Assembly: GCF_001559865.1 (NCBI RefSeq)
Contig: NZ_LOHE01000037.1
Location: 124,001-188,000 of the forward strand
Reading direction: 5' to 3'
Origin: Abyssisolibacter fermentans
GTDB lineage: Bacteria; Bacillota; Clostridia; Tissierellales; MCWD3
DNA length: 64,000 nt
Shown in pieces: positions 27,698 to 37,080 of the stretch. Position 1 is the stretch's first letter, and the number at the start of each line of letters is the position of its first letter. The notes under the pieces are model-generated. The model was given only the letters and a program-made list of their open reading frames with translations, was not told the DNA's origin and did not search any database. The position numbers and the translations under genes are program-made.

Positions 27698-27919
27698 ATG
27701 CCACTTAATATGGTTGAAAATGGTAAAACAGTTAAACTTAAAGCTATATATTCAGGATCGAAACTTAAAAAGAAATTAAGTGATATGGGATTAACAAATG
27801 GTGTTGAAATAAAAGTTTTATTTGGTTATATGAGTGGAGCAACAGTTGTAAATATAAGAGGTTCGAAAGTTGTTTTGGGAGCAGGTATAAGTAACAAAAT
27901 AATGGTTGAATGTGTTTAA
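27698..27919 (+). CDS. feoA: FeoA-family ferrous iron transport accessory protein
   Basis: 73 residues, an SH3-like FeoA fold: GKTVKLKAIYSGSKLKKKLSDMGL and GVEIKVLFGYMSGATVVNIRGSKVVLGAGISNKIMV. FeoA binds the cytoplasmic part of FeoB and modulates Fe2+ uptake. The start is ATG at 27698 after AAAAAGGAGTGAG; an in-frame GTG at 27689 lies inside that site. A second, truncated FeoA follows directly. Confidence 0.85.
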   Translation: MPLNMVENGKTVKLKAIYSGSKLKKKLSDMGLTNGVEIKVLFGYMSGATVVNIRGSKVVLGAGISNKIMVECV

Positions 27920-27923
27920 ATGA

Positions 27924-28064
27924 GGTATAGTTACAAGAAGAATGATGGGTATGGGTCTTATTAAAGGTAGTAAAGCTTTAGTTGAGAAAGTAGTATCCTT
28001 ACGAGATCCAGTAGAAATAAAGGTAATAGGTTATAGTTTAACACTTAGAAAAAATTATTGGTGA
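27924..28064 (+). pseudogene. Truncated second feoA
   Basis: The frame from 27924 reads GIVTRRMMGMGLIKGSKA, then EKVVSLRDPVEIKVIGYSLTL, the C-terminal two thirds of a FeoA domain of the MGLIKG / DPIEIKV type. The first strand and start codon are missing: it follows the first feoA stop by four bases. An internal ATG at 27942 would give only 40 residues and has no good ribosome site. Many clostridial feo operons have two feoA genes, so this is probably the remains of the second copy after an N-terminal deletion. Confidence 0.65.
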
Positions 28065-28128
28065 ATAAATTTTTTGACAATACAATGATAATGGATATCG
28101 ATATCGGCAATAAAAGGAGGGGAATTCT

Positions 28129-30159
28129 TTGAAGATTGTTTTAACTGGTAATCCTAATTGTGGTAAGACAACACTATTTAATGCTTTGACAGGAGCAAGA
28201 CAGCATATAGGAAATTGGCCGGGAGTTACTGTAGAAAAAAAGGAAGGAACACTAAAAATTAAAGATGATGATGTAAAAGTTGTGGATTTACCAGGTATAT
28301 ACAGCATGTCACCATATTCAATTGAAGAAATTATAGCAAGGAATTATATATTAGATGAAAATCCTGATGTTATAGTAAATATTGTAGATGCATCCAATAT
28401 TGAAAGGAATCTATATTTAACAATGCAGTTATTAGAGCTTAACAAACCTGTAATAGTTGCTCTAAACATGATGGATGTAGCACAAAAAAGAGGTTATAAA
28501 ATTGATGAAAAAAAACTGTCAAAGGCTCTGGGGGTTCCTGTTATACCTATTGTAGCTACCAAAAAAACAGGTTTAGATGATTTAAAAGAAACTTTATATA
28601 ATCATATGCAAGGGAAAACTGTAATTAATAAAGCTAATATAGTTTATAGCAAGAATATAGAAAATGAAATAAATAATACGATTAAAAAATTAGAAACACA
28701 TAATGCTAGTTTGAGTAATAAATACAATTCCAGATGGATAGCTATCAAAGTATTGGAAAATGATGAAAAAGTAATGGAAGCTTTAAAAGAACAAAAAATA
28801 GATGAAGTTTCAGCTGCGTCAGATGTGGTAATTGAGGAGAATGATTTTGATTCCATGTTAGCAGAAGAAAGATATGTTATTATAAATAAAATACTATCTA
28901 AGTCTGTAAGCAGGCCTAAATTAGAGCAATTAACAACTTCAGATAAAATTGATAAAGTACTTACTAACAGAATTTTGGGAATACCTATTTTTGCAGGATT
29001 AATGTTTTTAGTATTTTATGTTACATTTAATATAGGGAATATATTTTTAGATAAAATAGATATTTTCTTTAATGAAACTATATCAGGAGCAGTCAGAGCA
29101 GTTTTAGAAGATTTAAATGTAGCTGGTTGGTTACAATCTTTAATTGTTGATGGAGTTATAGGTGGAGTAGGTGGAGTTTTAACTTTTTTACCCAATATAG
29201 CATTACTATTTTTCTTTATATCTATTTTAGAGTCAAGTGGTTATATGGCTAGAGTTGCATTTATAATGGATAAATTCATGAGAAAGATAGGATTAAGCGG
29301 AAAAGCATTTTTACCAATGGTAATGGGCTTTGGTTGTAATGTTCCAGCTATTATGAGTACAAGAACACTTGAAAATGAAAAGGACAGATTGTTAGCTATT
29401 TTAATAAATCCATTTATGTCATGTGGAGCGAGATTACCTGTTTATGTGTTATTTACATCAGTGTTTTTTAAAGAAAATGAGAGTATTGTAATTTTTTCAT
29501 TATATATATTAGGAATTATTATTGCTATATTGGTAGGATTAATATTCAAAAAAACATTGTTCAAAGGAGAAAGTGCTCCTTTTGTTATGGAATTACCTCC
29601 TTATAGAATACCTTCAGTAAAAGGGGTATTATTAAATGTTTGGGAAAAAGCGAAAGGCTATATTGTTAAAGCAGGTACAGTTATATTTGCAGCATCAATA
29701 ATTATTTGGTTTATACTTGGATATAATTTCTCAGGAGCTACTGAAATAACAAACAGTATAGGAGCTTCTATAGGTAAATTTATTGCACCTATATTTAAAC
29801 CATTAGGCTTTGGAAGTTGGCAAGCTACATTGTCATTAATAACTGGTATTTCAGCTAAAGAAATTGTAATAAGTAATATGGCTATTGTATATGGATTGGG
29901 AGAAGGGGTAGCAGAAGCAGCAATTGAAGGAAATGCAGGAGTTTTGGCAGTCACATTAAAGGAAGCCTTTAATCAAGTAGCTGCTTATGCATTCATGGTA
30001 TTTGTGCTTCTTTATACACCATGCATAGCTGTAATAGGTACTATCAAGAAAGAGACAAATTCATGGAAATGGACAGCTTTTTCAGTAATATATCAATTTC
30101 TTGTAGCTTGGGTTGTTGCATTGTTGGTATATCAAGTAGGTAGTTTGATATTTTTATAG
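28129..30159 (+). CDS. feoB: FeoB ferrous iron transporter
   Basis: 676 residues. The cytoplasmic G domain has GNPNCGKT (G1, about 7-14), DLPGIYSMSP (G3), NMMD (G4) and a helical linker to about residue 270. The membrane part has two Gate repeats: FGCNVPAIMSTRTLENEKD with SCGARLPVYVLF, and AKEIVISNMAIVYGLG. It imports Fe2+ under anoxic conditions in a GTP-dependent way. The start is TTG at 28129 after AAAAGGAGGGGAATTC. Regulated by the Fur-type box upstream. Confidence 0.95.
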   Translation: MKIVLTGNPNCGKTTLFNALTGARQHIGNWPGVTVEKKEGTLKIKDDDVKVVDLPGIYSMSPYSIEEIIARNYILDENPDVIVNIVDASNIERNLYLTMQLLELNKPVIVALNMMDVAQKRGYKIDEKKLSKALGVPVIPIVATKKTGLDDLKETLYNHMQGKTVINKANIVYSKNIENEINNTIKKLETHNASLSNKYNSRWIAIKVLENDEKVMEALKEQKIDEVSAASDVVIEENDFDSMLAEERYVIINKILSKSVSRPKLEQLTTSDKIDKVLTNRILGIPIFAGLMFLVFYVTFNIGNIFLDKIDIFFNETISGAVRAVLEDLNVAGWLQSLIVDGVIGGVGGVLTFLPNIALLFFFISILESSGYMARVAFIMDKFMRKIGLSGKAFLPMVMGFGCNVPAIMSTRTLENEKDRLLAILINPFMSCGARLPVYVLFTSVFFKENESIVIFSLYILGIIIAILVGLIFKKTLFKGESAPFVMELPPYRIPSVKGVLLNVWEKAKGYIVKAGTVIFAASIIIWFILGYNFSGATEITNSIGASIGKFIAPIFKPLGFGSWQATLSLITGISAKEIVISNMAIVYGLGEGVAEAAIEGNAGVLAVTLKEAFNQVAAYAFMVFVLLYTPCIAVIGTIKKETNSWKWTAFSVIYQFLVAWVVALLVYQVGSLIFL

Positions 30160-30173
30160 GGAGTTGATATTTT

Positions 30174-30317
30174 ATGTACACATTTATAATAGGAGCAGTT
30201 GTAATAGGATTTGCTGCATTTATAATATATAGAAAAACAAAACAGATAGCATCTGGAAAGCATACATGCTCAGATTGCAGCAGTTGTAGTTTTAATTGCA
30301 GCAGTAGACATGAATAA
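30174..30317 (+). CDS. FeoB-associated Cys-rich membrane protein
   Basis: 47 residues. One membrane helix (FIIGAVVIGFAAFIIYR), a basic stretch, then a Cys-rich tail CSDCSSCSFNC. This matches the small FeoB-associated Cys-rich membrane proteins (FeoC-like position) found after feoB in clostridia; the four cysteines may handle Fe2+ or sense redox state. It lies 14 bp after feoB, with a GGGAGTTG ribosome site, and the operon terminator follows. Confidence 0.85.
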   Translation: MYTFIIGAVVIGFAAFIIYRKTKQIASGKHTCSDCSSCSFNCSSRHE

Positions 30318-30330
30318 TAATATGATAAAT

Positions 30331-30371
30331 AAAAAAAGATTAACTTTGAATTATAAGTTAATCTTTTTTCT
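30331..30371 (+). terminator. Terminator of the feo operon
   Basis: AAAAAAGATTAACTT / AAGTTAATCTTTTTT stem with an 8-nt loop. Confidence 0.85.
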
Positions 30372-30497
30372 TTTAATCAGAAAAAAATAGCCCTTGGTAA
30401 ATCATTTTTGTTAATGCTTGTATGTGTGTTTGTCTTTAATATAAAATAGTACTATATTACTAAATAGCAAATTTAAACTTTACAGGAGGTTATTACA

Positions 30498-31079
30498 ATG
30501 AATGATAAGCCTAGGAAAAGGTACAAGTATATTTGTATTATATTAAGTTTTGCATTATTTATATCAGTTTGCATGCAGGTTTTTAATTACATGAACTATA
30601 TAGAGCATAAAGGAAATTTTATTAATCAAATGTATTGTGAAATCAATAATTGTATTACATTTCTTTCAGGTTTTTCAGATATGGAAAGAGTACAAAAGCA
30701 TAATATTGAAAGAGTTATAGAAAGTCTTTCAGAACTCGATTACATTACATATCATGCAAAACGCTTTATTGATAATGATATACATTATTCATTTATGAGT
30801 GGATTTAATATAGTCAGTATAATTATAGATGAAGGGTTTGATAGTGAATATAGTACGTGTGAAAGCTTTATGGAAGATGGGGTAATTTCAAATAATGAAA
30901 TAACTTTTTTAAAAGAGCTAAAAGTAAATTTAATAAAAATTAGAGATAATATGTATTCATCAGAAGATGATAAAGGTATAGGAATTAAAAACATGACTAT
31001 TGATGAAATTAATACTTTATTAATTGAATTTGATAATAAATATGACGGTTTAGAGGGAAATATTGAAGTAAGCAATTAA
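30498..31079 (+). CDS. Membrane-anchored protein of unknown function
   Basis: 193 residues, no family recognised. Basic N-terminus, one membrane helix (about 11-30, ICIILSFALFISVCMQVF), then a mostly helical acidic domain (EINNCITFLSGFSDMERVQ, ISNNEITFLKELKVNLIKI). Start ATG after ACAGGAGGTTATTACA. The domain order matches the 182-residue protein at 3930, though the sequences do not clearly align. Expressed alone. Confidence 0.6.
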   Translation: MNDKPRKRYKYICIILSFALFISVCMQVFNYMNYIEHKGNFINQMYCEINNCITFLSGFSDMERVQKHNIERVIESLSELDYITYHAKRFIDNDIHYSFMSGFNIVSIIIDEGFDSEYSTCESFMEDGVISNNEITFLKELKVNLIKIRDNMYSSEDDKGIGIKNMTIDEINTLLIEFDNKYDGLEGNIEVSN

Positions 31080-31151
31080 TCTTATTCATGGCTTATATCA
31101 TTATAGTATATATAGTTGTAATTATTATAGTTATCCAATGTAATTAAAGAA

Positions 31152-31183
31152 AGATGATTTTTCTATACAGAAAATCATCTTCT
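31152..31183 (+). terminator. Hairpin after the 30.5-kb gene, possible terminator
   Basis: AGATGATTTTTC and AAAATCATCT pair around TATACAG; the T tail is poor, so termination is uncertain. Confidence 0.4.
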
Positions 31184-31240
31184 AAGGTAATTCTTATCTT
31201 TTATAGTAATGTAGAATAAGCAATAATAAATTTGTTTTAG

Positions 31241-31388
31241 CTCTTTACTATGTGTGTGGGAGGCATGCAGGAATCTTTCTCGTCACGGTGATGTACGTGT
31301 TTTTTCTTATTAGAAGCGAAAGGAAAAAACACGCGCACCAATGTTCCTTAGAAAGAAACCCTGCATGCCTCCTAGTAACTATACTGGT
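31241..31388. repeat. Long inverted-repeat element of about 145 bp
   Basis: Outer arms GGGAGGCATGCAGG (31258-31271) and CCTGCATGCCTCC (31360-31372), inner perfect 11-bp arms CGTGTTTTTTC (31296-31306) and GAAAAAACACG (31323-31333). It is much richer in GC than its surroundings and has no ORF. The right border TAGTAACTATACTGG nearly matches that of the element at 2672-2936. It may be a miniature element or a structured RNA. Confidence 0.55.
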
Positions 31389-31526
31389 TATTTAATGTAA
31401 ACATTTTGGTCTTTTTATCGTAATACTGATGTAATATTAAATTTAGATTTTGGCATTAATTGTATTTGGAATTGCAACTTGATAGTTTTTAATAATACTA
31501 TTTTTATATATTATTACAAATACAGT

Positions 31527-32840
31527 TTATTTATCATTTCTAAGAATATTTAAATCTTCACCATTTAGAACTTTATTTATATTTCTTACAGCACACATTT
31601 TACCACACATAGAGCATGAATTTTCATCTTCAGGTTTTGACTCGGATCTGTAATTTTTTGCTTTTTCAGGATCTATAGCTAATTCAAACATAGTATCCCA
31701 ATCAAGCTTTTGTCTAGCAAAACTCATCTTGTTGTCCCACACTCTTGCACCAGGAATTCCTTTTGCTATGTCTGCTGCATGTGCAGCTATTCTTGTAGCT
31801 ATAATTCCTTCTTTCATGTCATCAAGTGATGGTAGACGTAGATGCTCTGCAGGAGTTACATAGCATAAGAAATCTGCTCCATTAGCAGCGGCAATAGCTC
31901 CTCCTATTGCACCTGTAATATGATCGTAACCTGGTGCTATATCAGTAACTAATGGCCCTAAAACATAAAATGGTGCTCCATGACATAGTTTTTTCTCAAG
32001 CATCATGTTTCCTTCAATCTCATTAAGTGCCATATGTCCTGGACCTTCAATTATAACTTGTACATTTTTCTTCCATGCTCTTTTAGTAAGTTCACCTAAA
32101 GTTATAAGTTCTTTAATTTGACTAGCATCAGTAGAATCCATTATTGCACCTGGACGGCAAGCATCTCCTAGACTAAGAGTTACATCATACTCAGCACAAA
32201 TATCTAAAAGCTCATCAAAATGCTCATAAAATGGATTTTCTTTTACATTAAGCTGCATCCATGCAAACATCAAAGCTCCGCCTCTTGATACTATGTTCAT
32301 AAGTCTTGGATTTCTTTTAAATGTTTTAGCTGTTTCTCTATTAATACCAGCGTGTATAGTCATAAAATCTACTCCATCTTGAGCATGCGTTTTTACAACA
32401 TCAAGAAATTCTGAAGCTTTGATATCCTTTAACTCTTTGTCATAAAAGCCTAAAGCATCATATACAGGTACAGTACCTATCATTGCTGTAGACATATCTA
32501 TTAGTTCTTTTCGAAACTTTCTAGTTTTACCAAAATTACTCAAATCCATTATGGATTCAGCTTTTAACTCGATAGCTACTTTAGCTTTTTCTAATTCTAA
32601 ATCAATATCATTTGCATCTTTTGAAATTCCAAGATTTACATTGATTTTTGTGCGTAATCCTTCGCCTACTCCTTCAGCTTCTAAATTTTTATGGTTTTTG
32701 TTTGCAGGAATAGCTATTCTACCCTTAGCAACTAACTCCATTAGTTTAGCTGTATCCATATTTTCTTTTTTTGCTACAGCTTTCATTTGCTCAGTTAAAA
32801 TCCCTTTTTTTGCAGCATCCATTTGAGTTGTATAATTCAT
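31527..32840 (-). CDS. thiC: Phosphomethylpyrimidine synthase ThiC
   Basis: 437 residues, the short ThiC form without the long N-terminal domain of plant and proteobacterial enzymes. Core motifs are clear: [51 protein letters not shown] and [20 protein letters not shown]. The C-terminal radical-SAM cluster is CSMCGKMC, read as C-x2-C-x3-C, one residue shorter than the classical C-x2-C-x4-C. It converts AIR to HMP phosphate. ATG at 32840 has AAGGAG at proper distance; the ATG three codons earlier overlaps that site. It lies 20 bp after the purF-like gene under the same TPP riboswitch. Confidence 0.95.
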   Translation of the reverse strand: MNYTTQMDAAKKGILTEQMKAVAKKENMDTAKLMELVAKGRIAIPANKNHKNLEAEGVGEGLRTKINVNLGISKDANDIDLELEKAKVAIELKAESIMDLSNFGKTRKFRKELIDMSTAMIGTVPVYDALGFYDKELKDIKASEFLDVVKTHAQDGVDFMTIHAGINRETAKTFKRNPRLMNIVSRGGALMFAWMQLNVKENPFYEHFDELLDICAEYDVTLSLGDACRPGAIMDSTDASQIKELITLGELTKRAWKKNVQVIIEGPGHMALNEIEGNMMLEKKLCHGAPFYVLGPLVTDIAPGYDHITGAIGGAIAAANGADFLCYVTPAEHLRLPSLDDMKEGIIATRIAAHAADIAKGIPGARVWDNKMSFARQKLDWDTMFELAIDPEKAKNYRSESKPEDENSCSMCGKMCAVRNINKVLNGEDLNILRNDK

Positions 32841-32860
32841 TAAATTCATCTCCTTAAATT

Positions 32861-34213
32861 TTATTGTTTAGGATATATACCATTAAAACATCCTGTACAA
32901 ATACTTTTAGTTTCAAAAGTTTTATATAAATCATGTATATCTAAAAAGCCTAAGGTATTTACATCTAAAAAGGCTTTCATTTCATTTATACACTTCTTGT
33001 ATGACAACAGCTCTTCTTTGGTAGAAATATTTACTCCTAAATTGCAGGTGTAATCTATTTTAGGAGAGCTAATTAATAAATGCACTTCTTTTGCGCCTGC
33101 CTTTTTTAATGATCTTACAATAGCTTTGCTTGTAGTGCCTCTAACAATGGAATCATCTACAACTATAACTTTTTTATCTATGACAGCTTCTTTGATAATA
33201 TTTAGTTTTATATTTAAATCTTTTTGTCTTTTAAGCTGAGTTGGTTTTATAAATGTTCTACCAACATAATTATTTTTTGTGAATCCTAATTTATAGGTAA
33301 TACCTGATGCATGGGCATATCCTATAGCTGAAGGTACTCCAGAATCTGGAACACCTATTACAACATCAGCTTCAATATGATATTTACTAGCAAGACATTT
33401 ACCTAAATTTTCTCTTACTTCATATAAATTTTTATTGTTTAACATACTATCAGTTCTTGAGAAATAGATGTATTCAAATGCACATAATGCTGGATTTTTA
33501 TGTGCATAATTTATAGATTGTATATCATTATTATCAATTATAACTATTTCACCAGCTTTTATTTCACGTATATAGTTTGCTCCTATAACATTAAAGGTAC
33601 AGGTTTCAGAAGAGAGTATGTAGCTAGAATTAAGTTTACCTAAAAAAAGAGGTCTTATTCCATATGGATCTCTTATACCAACAAGTTTATCATTAATTAG
33701 CATAACTATTGCAAATGCACCTTTTAGTCTTTTAACAGATTCTATTATTCTATTTTTTAAATTAAGTTGTTTATTGCATTTAAATAAATTAAGAATTACT
33801 TCAGTATCACTAGTAGTATTAAATTTTATGCCATTATCCATTAGTTTCTTTTTCAATTGTTGACTATTATATATATTACCATTATGAGCAATGGACAATG
33901 TATTTTCATCAGAACTTATGGGTTGAGCATTATCAATCACATTATCTCCAAAAGTAGTATATCTTACGTGAGATATACATGAGGTACCTTTTAAAGAAAG
34001 ATCATTAATTTTATTAAATAAGTCATTTGTGTTTCCAATAGATTTGTAGTTTTTTATGGTGCCATAAGAACTAATTGAAACACCTGCACTGTCTTCACCT
34101 CTATGCTGAAGAGACATCATAGCAGTATAGATTAATGACCTAAAATTAACGGCAGCTGTGGAATAAATACCTATTACTCCGCATTCTTCTTTTAGCTTAG
34201 TTAGTTTTATCAT
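32861..34213 (-). CDS. PurF-type amidophosphoribosyltransferase under thiamine control
   Basis: 450 residues. The N-terminal glutaminase has EECGVIGIY (the Cys becomes the N-terminal nucleophile after propeptide removal), [11 protein letters not shown] and HNGNIYN; the PRTase half has [16 protein letters not shown] and [15 protein letters not shown]. FeS-ligand cysteines of the Bacillus-type enzyme can be placed ([25 protein letters not shown]). It makes phosphoribosylamine from PRPP and glutamine. It is encoded between a TPP riboswitch and thiC, which suggests a dedicated supply of PRA and AIR for thiamine. ATG at 34213 follows TTGGAGCCGTTAAT; the ATG at 34231 is less likely. Confidence 0.88.
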   Translation of the reverse strand: MIKLTKLKEECGVIGIYSTAAVNFRSLIYTAMMSLQHRGEDSAGVSISSYGTIKNYKSIGNTNDLFNKINDLSLKGTSCISHVRYTTFGDNVIDNAQPISSDENTLSIAHNGNIYNSQQLKKKLMDNGIKFNTTSDTEVILNLFKCNKQLNLKNRIIESVKRLKGAFAIVMLINDKLVGIRDPYGIRPLFLGKLNSSYILSSETCTFNVIGANYIREIKAGEIVIIDNNDIQSINYAHKNPALCAFEYIYFSRTDSMLNNKNLYEVRENLGKCLASKYHIEADVVIGVPDSGVPSAIGYAHASGITYKLGFTKNNYVGRTFIKPTQLKRQKDLNIKLNIIKEAVIDKKVIVVDDSIVRGTTSKAIVRSLKKAGAKEVHLLISSPKIDYTCNLGVNISTKEELLSYKKCINEMKAFLDVNTLGFLDIHDLYKTFETKSICTGCFNGIYPKQ

Positions 34214-34290
34214 ATTAACGGCTCCAATCATATGTCATAAATAAAGAAAAAATTGAAAAGCTAGAGGAAGGGGTACTATTAGAATTGTAC

Positions 34291-34332
34291 TTAAAATAGA
34301 AAAAGCACAAATCCAGTACAGGATTTATGCTT
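34291..34332 (-). terminator. Regulatory terminator of the TPP riboswitch
   Basis: On the minus strand AAGCATAAATCC and GGATTTGTGCTT form a 12-bp stem followed by TTTCTATTTT, just after the riboswitch and about 75 nt before the purF-like start codon. It is the likely off-switch when thiamine pyrophosphate is bound. Confidence 0.75.
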
Positions 34333-34354
34333 AATAATCATTAATAAATATATT

Positions 34355-34452
34355 TTGCTTTCCTACGCTGGTATTATCCAGATCAGGTTAAGGGTCAAAG
34401 AATTAAAAGGTTCTTTATCTCAGCTGGCCTATCCAACCCCCCTAGCTCTCAA
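34355..34452 (-). promoter_or_regulatory. TPP (thi-box) riboswitch
   Basis: The minus strand carries the conserved parts in order: CTAGGGGGGTTGG, GGCCAGCTGAGATAAAGAA, GACCCTTAACCTGATCTGG and ATAATACCAGCGTAGGAAAG. These match the thi-box aptamer (CTGAGA, ACCCTT, CCTGATCTGGATAATACCAGCG). It controls the purF-like gene and thiC. Confidence 0.95.
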
Positions 34453-34478
34453 ATATTTAGTTTTTATCGTGCATTTAA

Positions 34479-34507
34479 ATAATAACATATAAAAATCTTG
34501 AAATCAA
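34479..34507 (-). promoter_or_regulatory. Promoter of the purF-thiC operon
   Basis: On the minus strand TTGATT (34507-34502), 17-bp spacer, TATTAT (34484-34479), placed about 27 bp before the riboswitch starts. Confidence 0.6.
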
Positions 34508-34751
34508 TCTATAATTTTAAATTATATGCTAAATGTTAACTAAATCTAAAAATGATTCGGGTTTTATTAAATTACTATTGCGGCATATCTGTAGAAGAAA
34601 AATAACAAAGTTGCAGGGCAGTATTACTATTTTTAAATCAAACGAATGGTTTTAAAATAGTAATTAACAATTTATAAATCATTTAATAATATATATTATA
34701 AGTAATTTTACATTCAATTTTTATGTTAACAGTAGATGGCAGGTGATTGTT

Positions 34752-35753
34752 TTGACAAATTTTTTAATTACAGGTGGTGCTGGTTTTATTGGTAGTAATT
34801 TCATACGTTACTTTCTAAATAAATATAAAAATTATAAGATTATAAATTTAGATAATCTTACTTATGCAGGTAATGTTAACAATTTAATAAATATTGAAGA
34901 TAATTATAGATATAAATTTATTAAAGGTTCTATTAATGATATAAATCTTGTAAAAAAAATATTGGAAACAGGAGTTAATTGTATTATAAATTTTGCAGCT
35001 GAATCTCATGTTGATAGAAGTATTAATAATTCACAAATTTTTGTAAAAACAAATATTTTGGGTACACAGGTGCTGTTAAATGAAGCTAAAAATTATAATG
35101 TAGATAAATTTATTCAAATTTCAACTGATGAAGTCTATGGATCATTAGGAGAAAAAGGTTTATTTACGGAAAAATCACCAGTAAATCCAAGCAGTCCATA
35201 TTCAGCTAGTAAGGCTAGTGCTGATTTTTTAGCTCTATCATATTATAAAAGTTTTGGTTTACCAGCAGTTATAACAAGATGTACTAATAATTATGGTCCC
35301 TATCAATTTCCTGAAAAATTGATTCCATTAATGATTATTAAGGCAATAAATAATGAGTATCTACCTGTGTATGGCAATGGGGAAAATATTAGAGATTGGA
35401 TTCATGTGGTAGATCATTGTAGAGCTGTTGATGCTGTTATACATCATGGTAAAGTAGGAGAGATATATAATATAGGAGCAATTAATGAGAAAAGTAATTT
35501 AGAAGTAGTAAAGTTTATATTAAATATATTAAAAAAATCTTATAGTCTAATAAATTTTATTGAAGATAGACCTGGACACGATATAAGGTATGCTATAGAT
35601 AATAAAAAAATAGTTAAACATCTAGGGTGGAGCCCCAAATATGAATTTGAAAAAGGTTTGAAAGATACTGTAGATTGGTATGTTGAAAATAAGCATTGGT
35701 GGGAAATAGCATATAGAAAACTGTACATGAAACAGAATAATTCAAGTAGATGA
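34752..35753 (+). CDS. rfbB: dTDP-glucose 4,6-dehydratase
   Basis: 333 residues, extended SDR family. NAD-binding GGAGFIGSN (about 8-16), active-site STDEVYGS (Thr, Asp, Glu; about 124-131), catalytic YSASKASAD (Tyr/Lys; about 149-157), TRCTNNYGPYQFPEKLIP and GNGENIRDWIHVVDHCRA are all typical of RmlB. It makes dTDP-4-keto-6-deoxyglucose, the branch point for deoxy-amino sugars. Start: TTG at 34752, 6 nt after AGGTGA; an in-frame GTG at 34743 lies in that site. First gene of a four-gene sugar locus. Confidence 0.92.
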   Translation: MTNFLITGGAGFIGSNFIRYFLNKYKNYKIINLDNLTYAGNVNNLINIEDNYRYKFIKGSINDINLVKKILETGVNCIINFAAESHVDRSINNSQIFVKTNILGTQVLLNEAKNYNVDKFIQISTDEVYGSLGEKGLFTEKSPVNPSSPYSASKASADFLALSYYKSFGLPAVITRCTNNYGPYQFPEKLIPLMIIKAINNEYLPVYGNGENIRDWIHVVDHCRAVDAVIHHGKVGEIYNIGAINEKSNLEVVKFILNILKKSYSLINFIEDRPGHDIRYAIDNKKIVKHLGWSPKYEFEKGLKDTVDWYVENKHWWEIAYRKLYMKQNNSSR

Positions 35754-35822
35754 CAGGTTAAAGAATCAATACATTAATTTACAATTCTTGATTTACTGTA
35801 TATAGAGAGGAGAGGTAATAAA

Positions 35823-36887
35823 ATGAAAGCTCTAATACTTTGTGGTGGAATTGGTTCTAGGTTATTTCCTATAACATTTTCATTACCAAAACAATTAATA
35901 CCATTAGTAAATAAGCCTTTGCTATTTTATATAATAGATTCTTTAATAAAAGCTGATATAAATGAAATAGGGATATTAGTCAATGATAATATGGAACTGT
36001 TTAAAGAAAGTTTGAAGAAATATGAAACTGAAAAAATAAAACTTGAATATATAAAACAAGAAAAGCCCATTGGTCTAGCAAACGCAGTATCATCATCTAG
36101 GGAGTTTATAAAAGATGATGATTTTATAATGATTTTAGGAGATAATCTTTATGATTTAGATATTAAATTGCTTATAAATGAGTTCAAATTAAATAATAGT
36201 AATTGTAATCTTTTGTTAAAGCAAGTGGATAATCCTATGAGATTTGGTGTAGCTAAAACAAACAATGATTATGTAGTAGATGTTGTTGAAAAACCAAAGA
36301 TACCAACTTCAAACTTAGCTATTACAGGAATTTATATTTTTGATAAAAATATTTTTGCTGCATGTGAAAACATTAAACCTTCATGGAGAGGAGAATATGA
36401 AATCACTGATGCAATAAGATGGCTTATTCAAAAAGGTTATAAAGTAACGTATAAAATGCATGAAGGTTTTTGGAAAGATTTAGGCAATCCTCAAGATGTT
36501 ATTTATGGAAATCAGTATCTAATGAAGGGAATAATGCATTATATAAATGGTGAAATTGACGCTAAAAGTGAAATTTCTGGTAATATAATAATAGGTGAAA
36601 ATTCTAGAATAATAAACAGCTTTATTAAAGGTCCTGTAATAATTGGTAATAATACTATAATAAAAAACTCATATATAGGTCCTTATTCATCTATTTGTAA
36701 TAATGTTAATATAATAAATTCAAAGTTAAAAAACAGCATTATTTTAGAAGGATGTATTATTTCAAACATTCATACAATCATTGATTCAAGTATAGTTGCT
36801 CAAGATACTATAATAAAAAAAAGTTTTAAAAGTAAACAATCAAATAAGTTTTTATTAGGTAAAAATAGTCAAGTGGAATTGTATTAA
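35823..36887 (+). CDS. Glucose-1-phosphate thymidylyltransferase, long (RmlA-long) type
   Basis: 354 residues. The nucleotidyltransferase domain has LCGGIGSRLFPIT (about 6-18), PKQLIPLVNKP, a DNLYDLD metal region (about 108) and EYEITDAIRW. From about residue 240 on there is a left-handed beta-helix of hexapeptide repeats (IIGENSRIINSFIKGPVIIG). The long form with a C-terminal beta-helix is seen in TIGR01208-type enzymes. It supplies dTDP-glucose (or a related nucleotide sugar) to the preceding dehydratase. Start follows GAGAGGAGAGGTAATAAA. Confidence 0.88.
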   Translation: MKALILCGGIGSRLFPITFSLPKQLIPLVNKPLLFYIIDSLIKADINEIGILVNDNMELFKESLKKYETEKIKLEYIKQEKPIGLANAVSSSREFIKDDDFIMILGDNLYDLDIKLLINEFKLNNSNCNLLLKQVDNPMRFGVAKTNNDYVVDVVEKPKIPTSNLAITGIYIFDKNIFAACENIKPSWRGEYEITDAIRWLIQKGYKVTYKMHEGFWKDLGNPQDVIYGNQYLMKGIMHYINGEIDAKSEISGNIIIGENSRIINSFIKGPVIIGNNTIIKNSYIGPYSSICNNVNIINSKLKNSIILEGCIISNIHTIIDSSIVAQDTIIKKSFKSKQSNKFLLGKNSQVELY

Positions 36888-36919
36888 TATAAGTTTGCTT
36901 TATATAAACAAGGATCAAG

Positions 36920-37034
36920 ATGTCTTCCACCTCTATAAGTGGCGGGTAACGCTTAGATTTAACAGGTCGTGTGCATATATCCCGCCTCGTTGAAACGGTG
37001 AATGGGATATAATGTTTAAACAACTAGTAGACAT
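36920..37034. repeat. Structured element of about 115 bp between sugar genes
   Basis: No ORF. Outer arms ATGTCT (36920-36925) and AGACAT (37029-37034), a CCAC/GTGG hairpin with an 8-nt loop (36927-36942), and TATATCCC (36976-36983) / GGGATATA (37004-37011). GC content is far above the flanks. The CTTCCACCTCTATAAGTGG part looks like the hairpins at the ends of IS200/IS605-type elements, so it may be a relic or a structured RNA; not proven. Confidence 0.4.
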
Positions 37035-37080
37035 AGTAAATTAAGCAAGATTAATAGATGAAATAATAAAGGGGAGTATT

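Noticed and set aside
31241-31388. SRP RNA, 6S RNA or tmRNA
   Set aside because: The conserved motifs of these RNAs are absent; only the inverted arms stand out.
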